A DNA stretch of 64,000 nucleotides. Source: Marinobacter nanhaiticus D15-8W. GTDB taxonomy: Bacteria > Pseudomonadota > Gammaproteobacteria > Pseudomonadales > Oleiphilaceae. The position numbers and the translations under genes are program-made. Location of the stretch: positions 1,674,001-1,738,000 of the forward strand of contig NZ_AP028878.1 of the NCBI RefSeq assembly GCF_036511935.1. Direction: 5' to 3'. Positions 1 through 8,890 of this stretch are shown here, piece after piece (position 1 is the first letter of the stretch; every line of letters begins with the position of its first letter). Under the pieces are notes generated by a model, which did not search any database, was not told where the DNA came from, and worked only from the letters and a program-made list of their open reading frames with translations.

Positions 1-766
1 AGTTATCGCTGCTGCCTGGCGCCCACTGGGAAGCCATCCATTCCAGGTCGGACACCAGCAGATCGGTCACTGCGTCTAGATAGGCGGCCCGGCGCTCGCA
101 GTTGCCGTGGGTGCAGTCACTATCCGTGGCGTAGTCGGTCACCGGGCGCTCGCCGTTGCCAGACTCGAAACCATGACGATCCTGGCCCCAGAGTAGGAAT
201 TCGATCGCGTGATAGCCGGTAGCCACGTTGGCCTCGGAACCGCCGATTTCATTCAGCTCGGCCAGCAGTTCCGGTGTCAGAACGGCGACGTCGACGGATT
301 CTCCACCCACGTTGACCGTTTCGCTGGCGATAATATTGACGGTGGCGCCTTCGTTACCCAGTTCGTACTGGTAGTCGTTGATTTCCACGTAGTCGATCAG
401 GCCTTCATCCAGCGGCCATGCGTTCAGCTGGCCTTCCCAGTCGTCGACGATGGCGTTGCCGAAGCGGAAGACTTCGCTCTGCTGGTAGGGCACCCGTGCC
501 TCGAGCCAGGCAGCCTTGGCCGTCGCGAGGTTGTCTGCGGTCGGGTTGGCGATGAGTGCGTCGGTGGCTTTATCCAGGGCGCGCGCCGTTTTAAGGGCGT
601 CGTGGTAGGTGGCGTAGGCAACGTCTGTATACTGTTCGACCACATTGGCCGGTGTCGCCGGTTCTTCATTCATCGCTGATTCGCCGGACAACGTTCCGCA
701 TGCGGTGATCACAGCCGGTGTCGTGATCGCAAAGGTCAAGGCTTTGAGTGGAAAGCGGGCCCCCAT
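1..766 (-). CDS. Imelysin-family (peptidase M75 / IrpA-like) lipoprotein, 3' end cut by window edge
   Basis: Reading from an ATG at 766, the frame stays open to base 1, so about 255 residues are present and the C-terminus lies outside. A basic N-terminus and a hydrophobic stretch end in a lipobox-like VITAC, giving a predicted outer-membrane or periplasmic lipoprotein. Around residues 184-196 the motif GYHAIEFLLWGQD matches the conserved GxHxxE signature of imelysins, which are periplasmic proteins tied to iron uptake. GGGAG lies about 8 bases upstream of the start. A Fur-box-like dyad sits about 40 bases upstream, which fits iron regulation. Family assignment is firm; the ligand is not shown by the sequence. 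Confidence 0.85.
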   Translation of the reverse strand, partial: MGARFPLKALTFAITTPAVITACGTLSGESAMNEEPATPANVVEQYTDVAYATYHDALKTARALDKATDALIANPTADNLATAKAAWLEARVPYQQSEVFRFGNAIVDDWEGQLNAWPLDEGLIDYVEINDYQYELGNEGATVNIIASETVNVGGESVDVAVLTPELLAELNEIGGSEANVATGYHAIEFLLWGQDRHGFESGNGERPVTDYATDSDCTHGNCERRAAYLDAVTDLLVSDLEWMASQWAPGSSDN

Positions 767-803
767 GGAAATGCTCCCTGTCAATACGAGGTTGTTGAAT
801 AAT

Positions 804-822
804 TTTAATGACACTCATTTGT
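804..822. promoter_or_regulatory. Fur-box-like operator upstream of the imelysin gene
   Basis: The site has a perfect dyad AATGA-CAC-TCATT at 807-819 and, over 19 bases, matches about 12 positions of the classical Fur consensus. It lies about 40 bases upstream of the imelysin start, an expected place for an iron-responsive operator. The assignment rests on this match and on the known iron regulation of imelysins. Confidence 0.4.
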
Positions 823-950
823 ATTTGCGATTATAAAGGCGCGTTAATGTTTTGCAATGAAATCGATGGCCACATGTCGAAGTAGAGTTGCTGGATGCCA
901 CCGCTTGCGGCTTAATGAGCCACTGCCATTTTCGGGAAATCTGTTGCGTT

Positions 951-1787
951 ATGCTGAGTTACCTCCACGCCTTCCACGCCGGCAATTTCGCTGACGTCCA
1001 CAAGCATCTCGGGCTTTTCGTTGCGCTGAAGCTGATGCAGCGGAAACCTACCCCAATTGCCTGTTTTGATACCCATGGCGGAAGTGCGCTTTACGACCTT
1101 GCTGGCGACAAGGCCCGCAAGACCGGGGAAGCGTATGCGGGCGTACAGCGCGTTTGGCAACGGCGAGCAACGTTGGAGCATGAGCTCTGGCCAGAGGTCT
1201 GGGGGCTGATCGGCGGTGACCCGAACGAAGCAGCGTTACGTTACTACCCGGGATCGCCTGCCTGGCTGGAGGGTTTGCGACGGGAGCAGGACAGCGTAAC
1301 CGCTTTCGAGCTGCATTCGAATGAAAGCTCGCGGCTGCAGCAGTGGGCGGCATCGACGTCGGTCGGCGTGATTGCAGCCGACGGCTTCAGGGGATTGCTA
1401 TCGGCCCTGCCGCCGCGGGAGCCGCGCCTGTTCACGTTGATCGATCCGCCTTACGAGATCAAGGATGACTACGCCAGGACGGCCGATACGTTGATCCGCG
1501 CCTGGAAGCGCTGTCGCCACGGCGTCTATCTTGTATGGTATCCGGTGCTGCCTGAGGCCCAGTTCGAACGGATGATCGAGCAGGTCCAGGGCAGTCCGAT
1601 GACCAAGGTTTTGCGCAGTCAATACTTGCTGGACCAACCACCGGAGCGGGGTATGGCGGGTTCCGGACTATTGCTGGTAAATCCGCCGTGGGGCTGGGCC
1701 GATGCCATCCAGTCGATGCTGGGCGAGATCCATGCCAGCGGGGCGATTGCCGCGCGCCATCAGCTTGACTGGGTAGTGCCTGAGTGA
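951..1787 (+). CDS. rlmJ: 23S rRNA (adenine(2030)-N6)-methyltransferase RlmJ
   Basis: This 278-residue protein begins MLSYLHAFHAGNFADVHKH, the typical RlmJ N-terminus, so the start is placed at 951 rather than at an upstream in-frame ATG (888) that would add 21 unrelated residues. The catalytic DPPY motif of N6-adenine methyltransferases is present as IDPPYE about 165 residues in. RlmJ methylates A2030 of 23S rRNA using S-adenosylmethionine. Length agrees with the E. coli enzyme (about 280). It is a stand-alone gene, divergent from the imelysin gene. Confidence 0.95.
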   Translation: MLSYLHAFHAGNFADVHKHLGLFVALKLMQRKPTPIACFDTHGGSALYDLAGDKARKTGEAYAGVQRVWQRRATLEHELWPEVWGLIGGDPNEAALRYYPGSPAWLEGLRREQDSVTAFELHSNESSRLQQWAASTSVGVIAADGFRGLLSALPPREPRLFTLIDPPYEIKDDYARTADTLIRAWKRCRHGVYLVWYPVLPEAQFERMIEQVQGSPMTKVLRSQYLLDQPPERGMAGSGLLLVNPPWGWADAIQSMLGEIHASGAIAARHQLDWVVPE

Positions 1788-1873
1788 TGGCCCGTTGGGT
1801 TAAAGGTAGGGCAGGGCCGGAGGGCCGGACAAGTTTATTTCGTTAGTAAAAATAGTAAAAGGAGTCGCTATTC

Positions 1874-2284
1874 ATGTCATCGATCCACCCCTCTCGTGCC
1901 AGCCTGGAAGCCCTGGTTCGGCATTTCTCTCCAGATGAGCCCGTAGTGATGCTGAACCTGTTGCGTTTCCGCGAACAGGCGGTCTATTCGGACGATGAGA
2001 ACGAAACCGCCTGCACCGGTCGTGAGGCTTATGCGCGCTACAGTAAGCAGGCTTTGCCGCACTTGGAGAAAGTAGGCGCAAAGGCTGAATGGGTGGGCGA
2101 AGCCATGACGACGGTCATCGGGCCTGACGAGGAAGGGTGGCATGATGTTTTGCTGGTACGGTACCCGTCGGCGGAAGCGTTCCTCGCCATGGTCGGCGAT
2201 CCCGAATATCAGGCAGTCGTCCACCACCGGACAGCGGCGCTGGCCGATTCGCGCCTGATTGCCACGCGGCCGAAGAAATTCTGA
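1874..2284 (+). CDS. DUF1330-type dimeric alpha/beta-barrel protein
   Basis: The 136-residue soluble protein carries the ferredoxin-like pattern of the DUF1330 family: an early PVVMLNLLRFRE strand, a central GREAYARYSKQALPHLEKVGAK segment (read as separate helix and strand), a VRYPSAEAFLAMVGDPEYQ segment, and a C-terminal RLIATRP strand. A purine-rich AAAAGGAG lies just before the ATG. No catalytic role is established for the family. It stands alone between rlmJ and the next unknown gene, with no sign of co-regulation. Confidence 0.75.
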   Translation: MSSIHPSRASLEALVRHFSPDEPVVMLNLLRFREQAVYSDDENETACTGREAYARYSKQALPHLEKVGAKAEWVGEAMTTVIGPDEEGWHDVLLVRYPSAEAFLAMVGDPEYQAVVHHRTAALADSRLIATRPKKF

Positions 2285-2370
2285 TGTCGCCGGCCCTGAC
2301 GCCAAACCAGGCGCCGACCCCAGGACATGTGTTTTGTCACGAAACCAAGTGCTGAAGCTGGATCCCCGTC

Positions 2371-3582
2371 TTGACTGAAAGTACATACAGTGAGTCTGAA
2401 AGGAGAGTGTTCGTCCCCCTGGACCAATGGAGTCTGCCCACGACATCCGTGCATCGCACCTTGCGGGACGCGATAAGCAGCTTTCTCGAGCGTGCCCGGC
2501 AGACGGCCTGGCTGGCGGAATCGGATGAGGAGGGAGGCGATGCGCTACGCCCGCTGTCCCGCCGCCAGTTGTCCCGATGGGCGCCGCCAGCGGATTGGCA
2601 GTCTGGGCTGGTGGGTATGACCGATGCCCTCGATAACTGGTGGGAGCGGTGGGGCACGGTCCAGACTGTGGCATTCCTGGTTGCGCCACCCTTTTCCGGT
2701 ATTGGAGAGTCCCTTGAGCAGCTGTGTAGGGAACGGGGCTGGCGCCTGATAGAACCACCGGATGATCGGGCTATTCACCGTACGGATGCCGTTAGCTGGT
2801 GGTCCCAGTTCGATGGCGAGACAACCTGGGTGCTGCCTGAATTGGGTCATTGCTGGTTGCGAACACCGGCCGGGCTCACATTGGTGCGACGCCTACTCGG
2901 CGCCATTGCGGCGGGCGAGTTGGGACAGGGTGTCATCGGCTGTTCCAGTTGGACCTGGCAGTTCTGGCGTCACTTGATGCCGGAGTTGCGCTTTTCGGTT
3001 ATGACCCCTCAAGCCTACGATCATGTTCGCTTGGGACGCTGGCTTGGTGATCTTGCCCAAGAACCCTCGTCACATTTTCGTCTTACCACCAATGGCAGTT
3101 GGGTGGTCCCGCCGAAGGCTGCCGGCGAGCAGCAAAACCACAAGACCAGCGCCTTCCTCCGGGACCTGGCCGCCTGGTCGAGAGGCATCCCTGAAGTGGC
3201 CTGGTCGACATGGCGCCAGGCTTTACGGGCTCAGCCGGAGGCTGAAGTGGTCGAAGGTACGGCAGGTACGACGCCGGTACGACATGAGTCTACCTGCTGG
3301 GTAGTGCCCTGGGATCAGCTCACCTTACCGTCCCTCCCCCCCGGTGAATCGCGTCCATTGGCTTTCGTGTTACATGCGTTGCTGATGCACCAGGGGCTCG
3401 ACGAAGAACACCTGCGCCAAACCACCGGCCTCGATCTGGACGATATCCATATTTCACTGCACTCCCTGCGCCGGGCCGAACTGGTCGAACCGCACCCGCG
3501 GGGCTGGTTCGTGACGGCCCGGGGCTACCCGGCCATAAGGCGCTACCTGCAGACGGAAGGCTTTGCCGTGGACGGTTTCTAG
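2371..3582 (+). CDS. Unknown protein with degenerate P-loop-like core and C-terminal winged-helix-like region
   Basis: I do not recognise this 403-residue protein. It is Trp-rich and soluble. Residues 105-114 (APPFSGIGES) look like a Walker A loop whose lysine has become Glu. Residues 153-164 (WVLPELGHCWLR) sit where a Walker B strand would be, and residues 188-199 form another hydrophobic strand. The last 70 residues read like a winged helix (HALLMHQGLDEEHLRQTTG, then RRAELVEP). The longest start is TTG at 2371. GTG at 2407 is also possible but has AAGGAG only one or two bases away. It ends 23 bases before the MscS gene, so the two may be co-transcribed. A dead AAA/STAND-like scaffold is an inference only. 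Confidence 0.6.
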   Translation: MTESTYSESERRVFVPLDQWSLPTTSVHRTLRDAISSFLERARQTAWLAESDEEGGDALRPLSRRQLSRWAPPADWQSGLVGMTDALDNWWERWGTVQTVAFLVAPPFSGIGESLEQLCRERGWRLIEPPDDRAIHRTDAVSWWSQFDGETTWVLPELGHCWLRTPAGLTLVRRLLGAIAAGELGQGVIGCSSWTWQFWRHLMPELRFSVMTPQAYDHVRLGRWLGDLAQEPSSHFRLTTNGSWVVPPKAAGEQQNHKTSAFLRDLAAWSRGIPEVAWSTWRQALRAQPEAEVVEGTAGTTPVRHESTCWVVPWDQLTLPSLPPGESRPLAFVLHALLMHQGLDEEHLRQTTGLDLDDIHISLHSLRRAELVEPHPRGWFVTARGYPAIRRYLQTEGFAVDGF

Positions 3583-3605
3583 ATGTTTTCTCGGGAGAAA
3601 AGATA

Positions 3606-4406
3606 ATGGGAGATCTCGGGCTGAAGGACGCACTACAGGCAATCACCTCGACGGCGGTGATCGAGGCGATTGTGCTGGTGTTGGCATGCTGGGGGCTGAT
3701 CCTACTTATTCAATGGGTCGTGCCACGCGTAGCAGGGCGGTTCTCCGGCAAGTCGCGGCTTTATATCCTGGCAGTGGCGCCCTTGCTGCGGCTGGTGATT
3801 ATCATCGGCGCCATTATCCTTGTCGTGCCGGTACTGGTGGAGCCCACGTTCGAAAACCTCATTGCCATATTCGGTGCCCTGGCGCTGGCTTTGGGCTTTG
3901 CTTTCAAGGACTACGCCAACAGCCTGATCGCGGGCATCGTTACCCTCTATGAAATGCCCTACCGCCCGGGCGACTGGATCGAAGTGGATGGACAATACGG
4001 TGAGGTGCGCTCCATCGGCACGCGTGCAGCGACCATCGTGACCCCGGACGACAATGCGGTCGTGATTCCGCATGGGAAGCTCTGGGACAACCTGATCGCC
4101 AACGGAAATGGTGGTACCAGCAATCTTATGTGTGTGGTGGAGTTCTACCTGGAACCCGAACACGATGCCGCCGAAGTCAGAGCCTGCCTGCGGGACGTGG
4201 CCTACACCAGTCCATGGACCAAGACCTATCAGCCTGTCGTCGTTGTTCTATCCGAGAAGCCCTGGGGCACCTGCTACCGGGTCAAGGCCTATCCGGTAGA
4301 ACCTCGCGATCAGTTCCAGTTCATCTCCGACTTGACGGTGCGTGGCAAGGCGGCCCTGCGCCAGTTGAATGTCCGTCAGGTTACGGCGCCGGTCAGCGTC
4401 AACTGA
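3606..4406 (+). CDS. MscS-family mechanosensitive ion channel
   Basis: The 266-residue protein has hydrophobic helices at about residues 18-40 and 57-80, then the pore-type helix with ALALGFAFKDYANSLIAGI followed by the MscS beta domain (YRPGDWIEVDGQYGEV and VVIPHGKLWDN). Such channels open under membrane tension and release solutes on osmotic downshock. It is shorter than large MscK-type members and like small MscS. GGGAG precedes the ATG by about 9 bases. It sits tightly between an unknown gene upstream and a lipoprotein gene 20 bases downstream, suggesting one transcript. Confidence 0.92.
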   Translation: MGDLGLKDALQAITSTAVIEAIVLVLACWGLILLIQWVVPRVAGRFSGKSRLYILAVAPLLRLVIIIGAIILVVPVLVEPTFENLIAIFGALALALGFAFKDYANSLIAGIVTLYEMPYRPGDWIEVDGQYGEVRSIGTRAATIVTPDDNAVVIPHGKLWDNLIANGNGGTSNLMCVVEFYLEPEHDAAEVRACLRDVAYTSPWTKTYQPVVVVLSEKPWGTCYRVKAYPVEPRDQFQFISDLTVRGKAALRQLNVRQVTAPVSVN

Positions 4407-4426
4407 ATCCCAATCCAGGAGTATCT

Positions 4427-5476
4427 ATGAAGGCGAATGTCTCCCTGCCCATCACCCTGCTGATCGCATCGGCACTCTCCGGTTGCGCCATTAATGGTAG
4501 CCAGCCCGGGGATCAGCCGTTACCCCTGAATCCGGGCACCTACGTATCGAGCGACGAGCGCCAGGTGTGGGTGTTCTGGGAAAATGGAATGTTCGAGCGG
4601 TCAGCGATCGGCGGAGAAGAAACTGAAAGCGGGGAACCTGGAAGCGCAAACGATGCCGCGCCGCAGCCGCAGTTTGACTGGGGCCAGTGGCATGACCTTA
4701 ACGGCATGGGCGTCGCTATCGCACGCGGGGGGCAGGCATCTCGTTATTTTCTGGACGTGGCGTCCGACGATACGGCAACGCTTAAGGGCTCAAGCGTTAC
4801 CGGTCCGGTGAACCTGGTTCGTGAAGACGATGTGGAACCTCTCGAGACGCCGCGTCCCATGGCCATCTGTTTTATGACGCAGGCCGATGCGCCGCTGGCT
4901 TACGAGCCGCTCACCCGCCGCAACTACCCGGTACAGATGGCAGAGGCCTACCCTCAGTTGGAAGCCGCTTATCTCGAGTCTGGTCTCCAGCCGCCTCAAC
5001 GATTGCCAATCCAGGTGAGTGGACACTGGGTGCTGGACGATGCGCCGGATGGTGTCGGTGACGTGCTTTTCCTGCGGGCCGCGAACCTCGAGGCGCTGGG
5101 AAAAGCCGGCGCAGGGATTTGTCCCCAGGTCGCGTTACAAGGGACATACTGGGTCCTGCGCAAGCTGGGAAACGAGCACATTGAGACAGACAGGGGCAAA
5201 CGTGCAATCCATGTTACCTTCGGCGCGGACGGTAAGGTCTCCGGTCTGGCGGGTTGTAACCGTTTCAGTGGGCCCTTCACTCGCAGCAAGGACGACTTGC
5301 AGTTGGGGCCGTTGGCCGCAACACGCATGATGTGTCCGGAACGGGCGGAAACCGAGAACGCGTTCTTTGTCGCGTTGGAACGGACCGAACGTTTTGCTAT
5401 CGAGGGCGAAACGCTGTTGTTGATGACGGACGACGGCAAGATATTGGCCGAATTCGAGGCCGGGGATCTGCAATAG
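4427..5476 (+). CDS. Lipoprotein with C-terminal META/HslJ-like domain
   Basis: The ATG at 4427 has AGGAG 6 bases upstream and starts a 349-residue protein with signal peptide and lipobox LSGC. The mature N-terminal part begins PLNPGTYVSSDERQVWVF, reminiscent of NlpE-like copper/envelope-stress lipoproteins, but the CxxC of NlpE is not evident. From about residue 235 a META domain is clear: GTYWVLRKLGNE, then the hallmark GLAGCNRFSGPF, and a final LLLMTDDGKILAEFE strand. META-domain lipoproteins are linked to heat or antibiotic stress in other bacteria. A longer in-frame extension upstream overlaps the mscS gene and is rejected. Confidence 0.82.
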   Translation: MKANVSLPITLLIASALSGCAINGSQPGDQPLPLNPGTYVSSDERQVWVFWENGMFERSAIGGEETESGEPGSANDAAPQPQFDWGQWHDLNGMGVAIARGGQASRYFLDVASDDTATLKGSSVTGPVNLVREDDVEPLETPRPMAICFMTQADAPLAYEPLTRRNYPVQMAEAYPQLEAAYLESGLQPPQRLPIQVSGHWVLDDAPDGVGDVLFLRAANLEALGKAGAGICPQVALQGTYWVLRKLGNEHIETDRGKRAIHVTFGADGKVSGLAGCNRFSGPFTRSKDDLQLGPLAATRMMCPERAETENAFFVALERTERFAIEGETLLLMTDDGKILAEFEAGDLQ

Positions 5477-5530
5477 CGTTTCGTTTAGATGGCTGGGGTT
5501 TTGCGCTGCCTCCAGGTGGAGGTGGAACGA

Positions 5531-5558
5531 AAAAAGGCGTGACCGAAGCCACGCCTTT
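5531..5558 (-). terminator. Rho-independent terminator for dctP
   Basis: A perfect 9-bp stem AAAGGCGTG / CACGCCTTT with an 8-base loop lies just past the dctP stop. On the minus strand it is followed by a run of T residues (the A-run at 5530-5535 on plus), so it terminates dctP. Plus-strand activity for the lipoprotein gene is weaker. Confidence 0.8.
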
Positions 5559-5578
5559 CATGCAGTAAAACGGAGGGA

Positions 5579-6727
5579 TTACTGCTGCTCAGAGCCCGAG
5601 CCAGAACCTGAATCAGACCCGGAACCGCCTTCTTTCTCTTTAACCATGGAGGTTACGGTGTCCAGCAGCTTCTGACCGTTCTCGCCAGCCTGCTCGACGT
5701 AGGTGTCGCGAACACCCATGCTGGCTTCGCGGAAGGCCTGGCGCTCCTCGTCGCTCAGCGTAATTACTTCGGTGTCGCTGTTATTCTTGATTTTCTCCAG
5801 ACGCTCCTGGTTGAACTGCGCCTGCTTCTCGTAGATGAAGTCGACCATCTCGTCACGTGTTTCGTCTACCCACTGACGCTGATCATCCGGCAGGTTCGCG
5901 TACCACTCGTCGTTAGCAATAACGGTGGCGATAAACTGCGCGTGCTTGGCAATGATCATATAGTCCTGAACTTCATAGAAGCTCATTTCTTCGATGGCGA
6001 AGATCGGGTTCACCTGACCTTCGATCTGCTTCAGCTGCAGACCGCTGTAGACTTCGGAGTAGGGCATCGGCGTCGGGTTGGCGCCATAAGCCTCGTACGA
6101 CTGGGTCAGGATCGGGGAGGTCATCGTGCGAATCTTGAAGTCGTTAAAGTCCGCCGGAGTACGCAGCGGCTTGTTGGCGGTCCAGACCATCCAGCCTTCG
6201 GGCACGATGCTCAGCAACTGGAGGTTCTGCTCCGCATACCGCGGTGCCAGGATGTCGTGTACCTCTGAACTGGACAGGACTTCCTTGTTCACATCGTTGT
6301 CGTCAGAAAGCACGAAATGCAGGGTGAAGATACCCACTTCCGGAATCACTGACGCAAGGTGCCCTGGAGAAGCGAACGCCAGCTCAACTGCTTTTTGCTG
6401 GACCAGTTCGGTCAGCTGGGATGACGTACCCAGGGACCCGTAGGGATAGACCTCGATCTTGATCTGACCGTTGGATTTCTCTTCGATGCGCTTCTTGAAT
6501 TCCTGCGCATAGGCGTCCTGGACACTGCCTTCGATTTCTTCCAGTGCAAAGCGCCAGGTCACCGTTTCGCCGCTCTTTTCTGCGGTTTCGGAGGACGAGC
6601 CTGAAGATTCCTGTTGTTGGGTGTTGGCATCCTGATTCGCGCTGTCGTCGCCTGAATCCGAGCATCCGACCAGAACGAATGTCATCAGAAGGGTCAGGCT
6701 TCCCAGCCAGCGGATGAGTGTTCTCAT
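5579..6727 (-). CDS. dctP: TRAP transporter solute-binding lipoprotein (DctP family)
   Basis: The 382-residue protein has a lipobox (FVLVGC), a Ser/Gln-rich linker, then a DctP fold: VTWRFALEEIEGSVQDAYAQEF, YPYGSLGTSSQLTELVQQ, and the ligand-helix region KIRTMTSPILTQSYEAYGA with PMPYSEVYSGLQLKQIEGQ. It should bind an organic acid in the periplasm and hand it to DctQM. AAGGAG lies 8 bases before the ATG. The last 20 residues are a Gly/Ser/Asp-rich low-complexity tail. It is divergent from dctQM, which is less common than the usual co-directional dctPQM order. The substrate cannot be told from sequence. Confidence 0.9.
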   Translation of the reverse strand: MRTLIRWLGSLTLLMTFVLVGCSDSGDDSANQDANTQQQESSGSSSETAEKSGETVTWRFALEEIEGSVQDAYAQEFKKRIEEKSNGQIKIEVYPYGSLGTSSQLTELVQQKAVELAFASPGHLASVIPEVGIFTLHFVLSDDNDVNKEVLSSSEVHDILAPRYAEQNLQLLSIVPEGWMVWTANKPLRTPADFNDFKIRTMTSPILTQSYEAYGANPTPMPYSEVYSGLQLKQIEGQVNPIFAIEEMSFYEVQDYMIIAKHAQFIATVIANDEWYANLPDDQRQWVDETRDEMVDFIYEKQAQFNQERLEKIKNNSDTEVITLSDEERQAFREASMGVRDTYVEQAGENGQKLLDTVTSMVKEKEGGSGSDSGSGSGSEQQ

Positions 6728-6856
6728 GTGCTTTTCTCCTTTGAGTTCTAACCAACTTCTCTAAGATAACATACTATCAAATAGACATATTTCTTGAAGT
6801 TTGCCATCCATTACAACGTATACTGTATTTATCTGAAAAGAAAATGGAGCGAAACC

Positions 6857-7540
6857 ATGGCATCATCCACGGGCGCATCCGATGGCCCAAATAAGGGACA
6901 GGGACAGGGAAAGAAAAAGAAAGGTGGGCCCTTTCACATGCTTGATACCGGCCTCAACGTTGTTGAGCAGGGTATTCTCATCGTCGGCATACTGGTGATG
7001 GCGGCAACCAGTATCATCGGCGTCTTCGCCAGGAACATGGGGCACAGCCTGTCATTCGTCGACGAGCTGGCTCAGTTACTCGTGGTGATCGTGACTTTCG
7101 TGGGGGTTGGTCACGGCGTCCGAAACGCCCGCCATATCCGGGTTTCCGCGCTCCATGACATGCTTCCGGACAAAGGGCAGAAAATATTGCTGACCTTCGT
7201 CAGCTTTTTCTCATGCGCGTTGTTGGCCCTGCTGGCCTACTATTCCATCGAATACATCCAGAACCTCCAGAAGTCTGGTCGGGTAATGCCCTCCATGCAG
7301 TTGCCCTTATGGATTCCCTATCTCATCGTACCTGTCGGTCTGATCGTCGGTTCGGCGCAGTTCTTCCTTGCAGGCGTACGCAACATCATTAGCAAGGGCG
7401 CCTGGCTGTCATGGCATAACCGGGACGAGTACGAGGATGAACTGGCCGCCGAGGCGGGCATCTCCACTGAAGAGCAGGCGTATTACGAAAGCGAGAGTGC
7501 GCCGAAGGAAGCCGGTGGAAAGGAGAAGTCCAATGGATAA
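6857..7540 (+). CDS. dctQ: TRAP transporter small permease (DctQ family)
   Basis: The ATG at 6857 with GGAG 8 bases upstream gives a 227-residue protein with four hydrophobic helices (for example GILIVGILVMAATSIIGVFA and LLTFVSFFSCALLALLAYY), typical of DctQ. It associates with the large permease in the inner membrane. A hydrophilic N-terminus of Gly/Gln/Lys repeats (GQGQGKKKKGG) and an acidic C-terminal tail extend beyond the usual core. A longer reading from 6794 lacks a ribosome site. Its stop overlaps the dctM start by 8 bases, so the two are translationally coupled. Confidence 0.9.
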   Translation: MASSTGASDGPNKGQGQGKKKKGGPFHMLDTGLNVVEQGILIVGILVMAATSIIGVFARNMGHSLSFVDELAQLLVVIVTFVGVGHGVRNARHIRVSALHDMLPDKGQKILLTFVSFFSCALLALLAYYSIEYIQNLQKSGRVMPSMQLPLWIPYLIVPVGLIVGSAQFFLAGVRNIISKGAWLSWHNRDEYEDELAAEAGISTEEQAYYESESAPKEAGGKEKSNG

Positions 7541-8864
7541 GGTCATGGAGTTTCTCGGCCTGGCTGGCATGAGCACATTCAGCATGGCGATCGTGGTGGC
7601 GGTGGTCATGATCGTATTCCTGCTCCTGGGCTTTCCGATGATGGTCCCGCTGCTGATCGGTGCCATTGTGTTATTGTTTTCCCAGTTTCCCTTCCTCGAA
7701 GGCACGGTACTGATCCAGCAGATGATCGGCGGCATCTCCCAGAGCGTTCTGGTGGCGGTGCCGATGTTTATCCTGGCCGCGGATATCATGATCAAGGGTC
7801 ATACCGCGGATCGGCTACTCGATTTGGTTTCCAAGTTCGTCGGCCACTTGCGCGGCGGACTGCCCATGACCACTGCGATGTCCTGTACGCTTTTCGGTGC
7901 CGTCTCCGGCTCCACGCAGGCCACTGTAGTGGCCATGGGCCAGCCGCTGCGGCCAAAACTGATCGAGGCGGGCTATACCGACAAGTTCGCGATGGCCCTG
8001 ATCATCAACGCCAGCGACATCGCGCTCCTGATTCCACCCTCTATCGGCATGATCATCTATGGTGTGGTTTCCGGCACCTCAGTCGGTGACTTGTTCATCG
8101 CGGGCATCGGCCCCGGGCTAATGATTCTGGTGCTGTTTTCGGTCTACTGTTATTTCAAGTCGGTGCGGCTCAAGATCCCGACTGCAGAAAAGGCGAGTTG
8201 GTCCGAACGCTGGGTGGCACTGAAGAAGGCGCTGCTACCTATGGGCTTTCCGGTGATCATCATCGGCGGGATCTATTCGGGGACCTTCAGTCCCACGGAG
8301 GCAGCGTCCATGTCCGTGGCATACGCGCTATTGCTGGAGGTGGTGATCTTCCGACAGGTTAAGATCAGTGACCTGCCTTCCGTTGCGCTTTCGACCGGAC
8401 TGATCACCGCGGTGGTGTTTATCCTCGTGGCGGCGGGTACTGCCTTCTCCTGGGTTATCTCATTCGCCAAGATCCCTGATTTGCTCCTCGGGGATGTGGT
8501 CGCCAACGCGGCGGATAGCCCGTATTTCATTCTCGGGTTGATCGCGGTGTCGTACTTCATCGGCTGTATGTTCGTGGATCCCATCGTGGTGATCCTGATT
8601 CTTACACCCATCTTTGCGCCGGCTGTTGAAGCGGCAGGAATCGATCCGGTTCTGGTGGGCACCCTGGTGACACTGCAGGCAGCAATTGGTTCGGCGACAC
8701 CACCTTTTGGCTGTGACATCTTTACAGCGGTGGCGATATTCAGGCGCCCCTATCTGGAAGTCATTGCCGGCACGCCTCCCTTTATAGTGCTATTGCTGTT
8801 GTCGACAGTGCTATTGATCATGTTCCCGCAGATTGCGTTGTTCCTGCCCGGGTTAATGCAGTAG
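7533..8864 (+). CDS. dctM: TRAP transporter large permease (DctM family)
   Basis: The ATG at 7533 has AAGGAG about 8 bases upstream and gives 443 residues with about 12 membrane helices, the usual DctM size. Family signatures include LRGGLPMTTAMSCTLFGAVSGST, LIPPSIGMIIYG and the C-terminal GSATPPFGCDIF. It is the sodium-driven channel subunit of the TRAP system and works with DctQ (8-base overlap) and the divergent DctP. An in-frame upstream extension from 7368 lies inside dctQ and is rejected. Confidence 0.93.
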   Translation: MDKVMEFLGLAGMSTFSMAIVVAVVMIVFLLLGFPMMVPLLIGAIVLLFSQFPFLEGTVLIQQMIGGISQSVLVAVPMFILAADIMIKGHTADRLLDLVSKFVGHLRGGLPMTTAMSCTLFGAVSGSTQATVVAMGQPLRPKLIEAGYTDKFAMALIINASDIALLIPPSIGMIIYGVVSGTSVGDLFIAGIGPGLMILVLFSVYCYFKSVRLKIPTAEKASWSERWVALKKALLPMGFPVIIIGGIYSGTFSPTEAASMSVAYALLLEVVIFRQVKISDLPSVALSTGLITAVVFILVAAGTAFSWVISFAKIPDLLLGDVVANAADSPYFILGLIAVSYFIGCMFVDPIVVILILTPIFAPAVEAAGIDPVLVGTLVTLQAAIGSATPPFGCDIFTAVAIFRRPYLEVIAGTPPFIVLLLLSTVLLIMFPQIALFLPGLMQ

Positions 8865-8890
8865 GGCACCAGCCAAAAACAACCACCCAT

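Noticed and set aside
1877..2758. Minus-strand frame of about 293 codons
   Set aside because: Covers two plus-strand genes and lacks any known pattern; antisense shadow.
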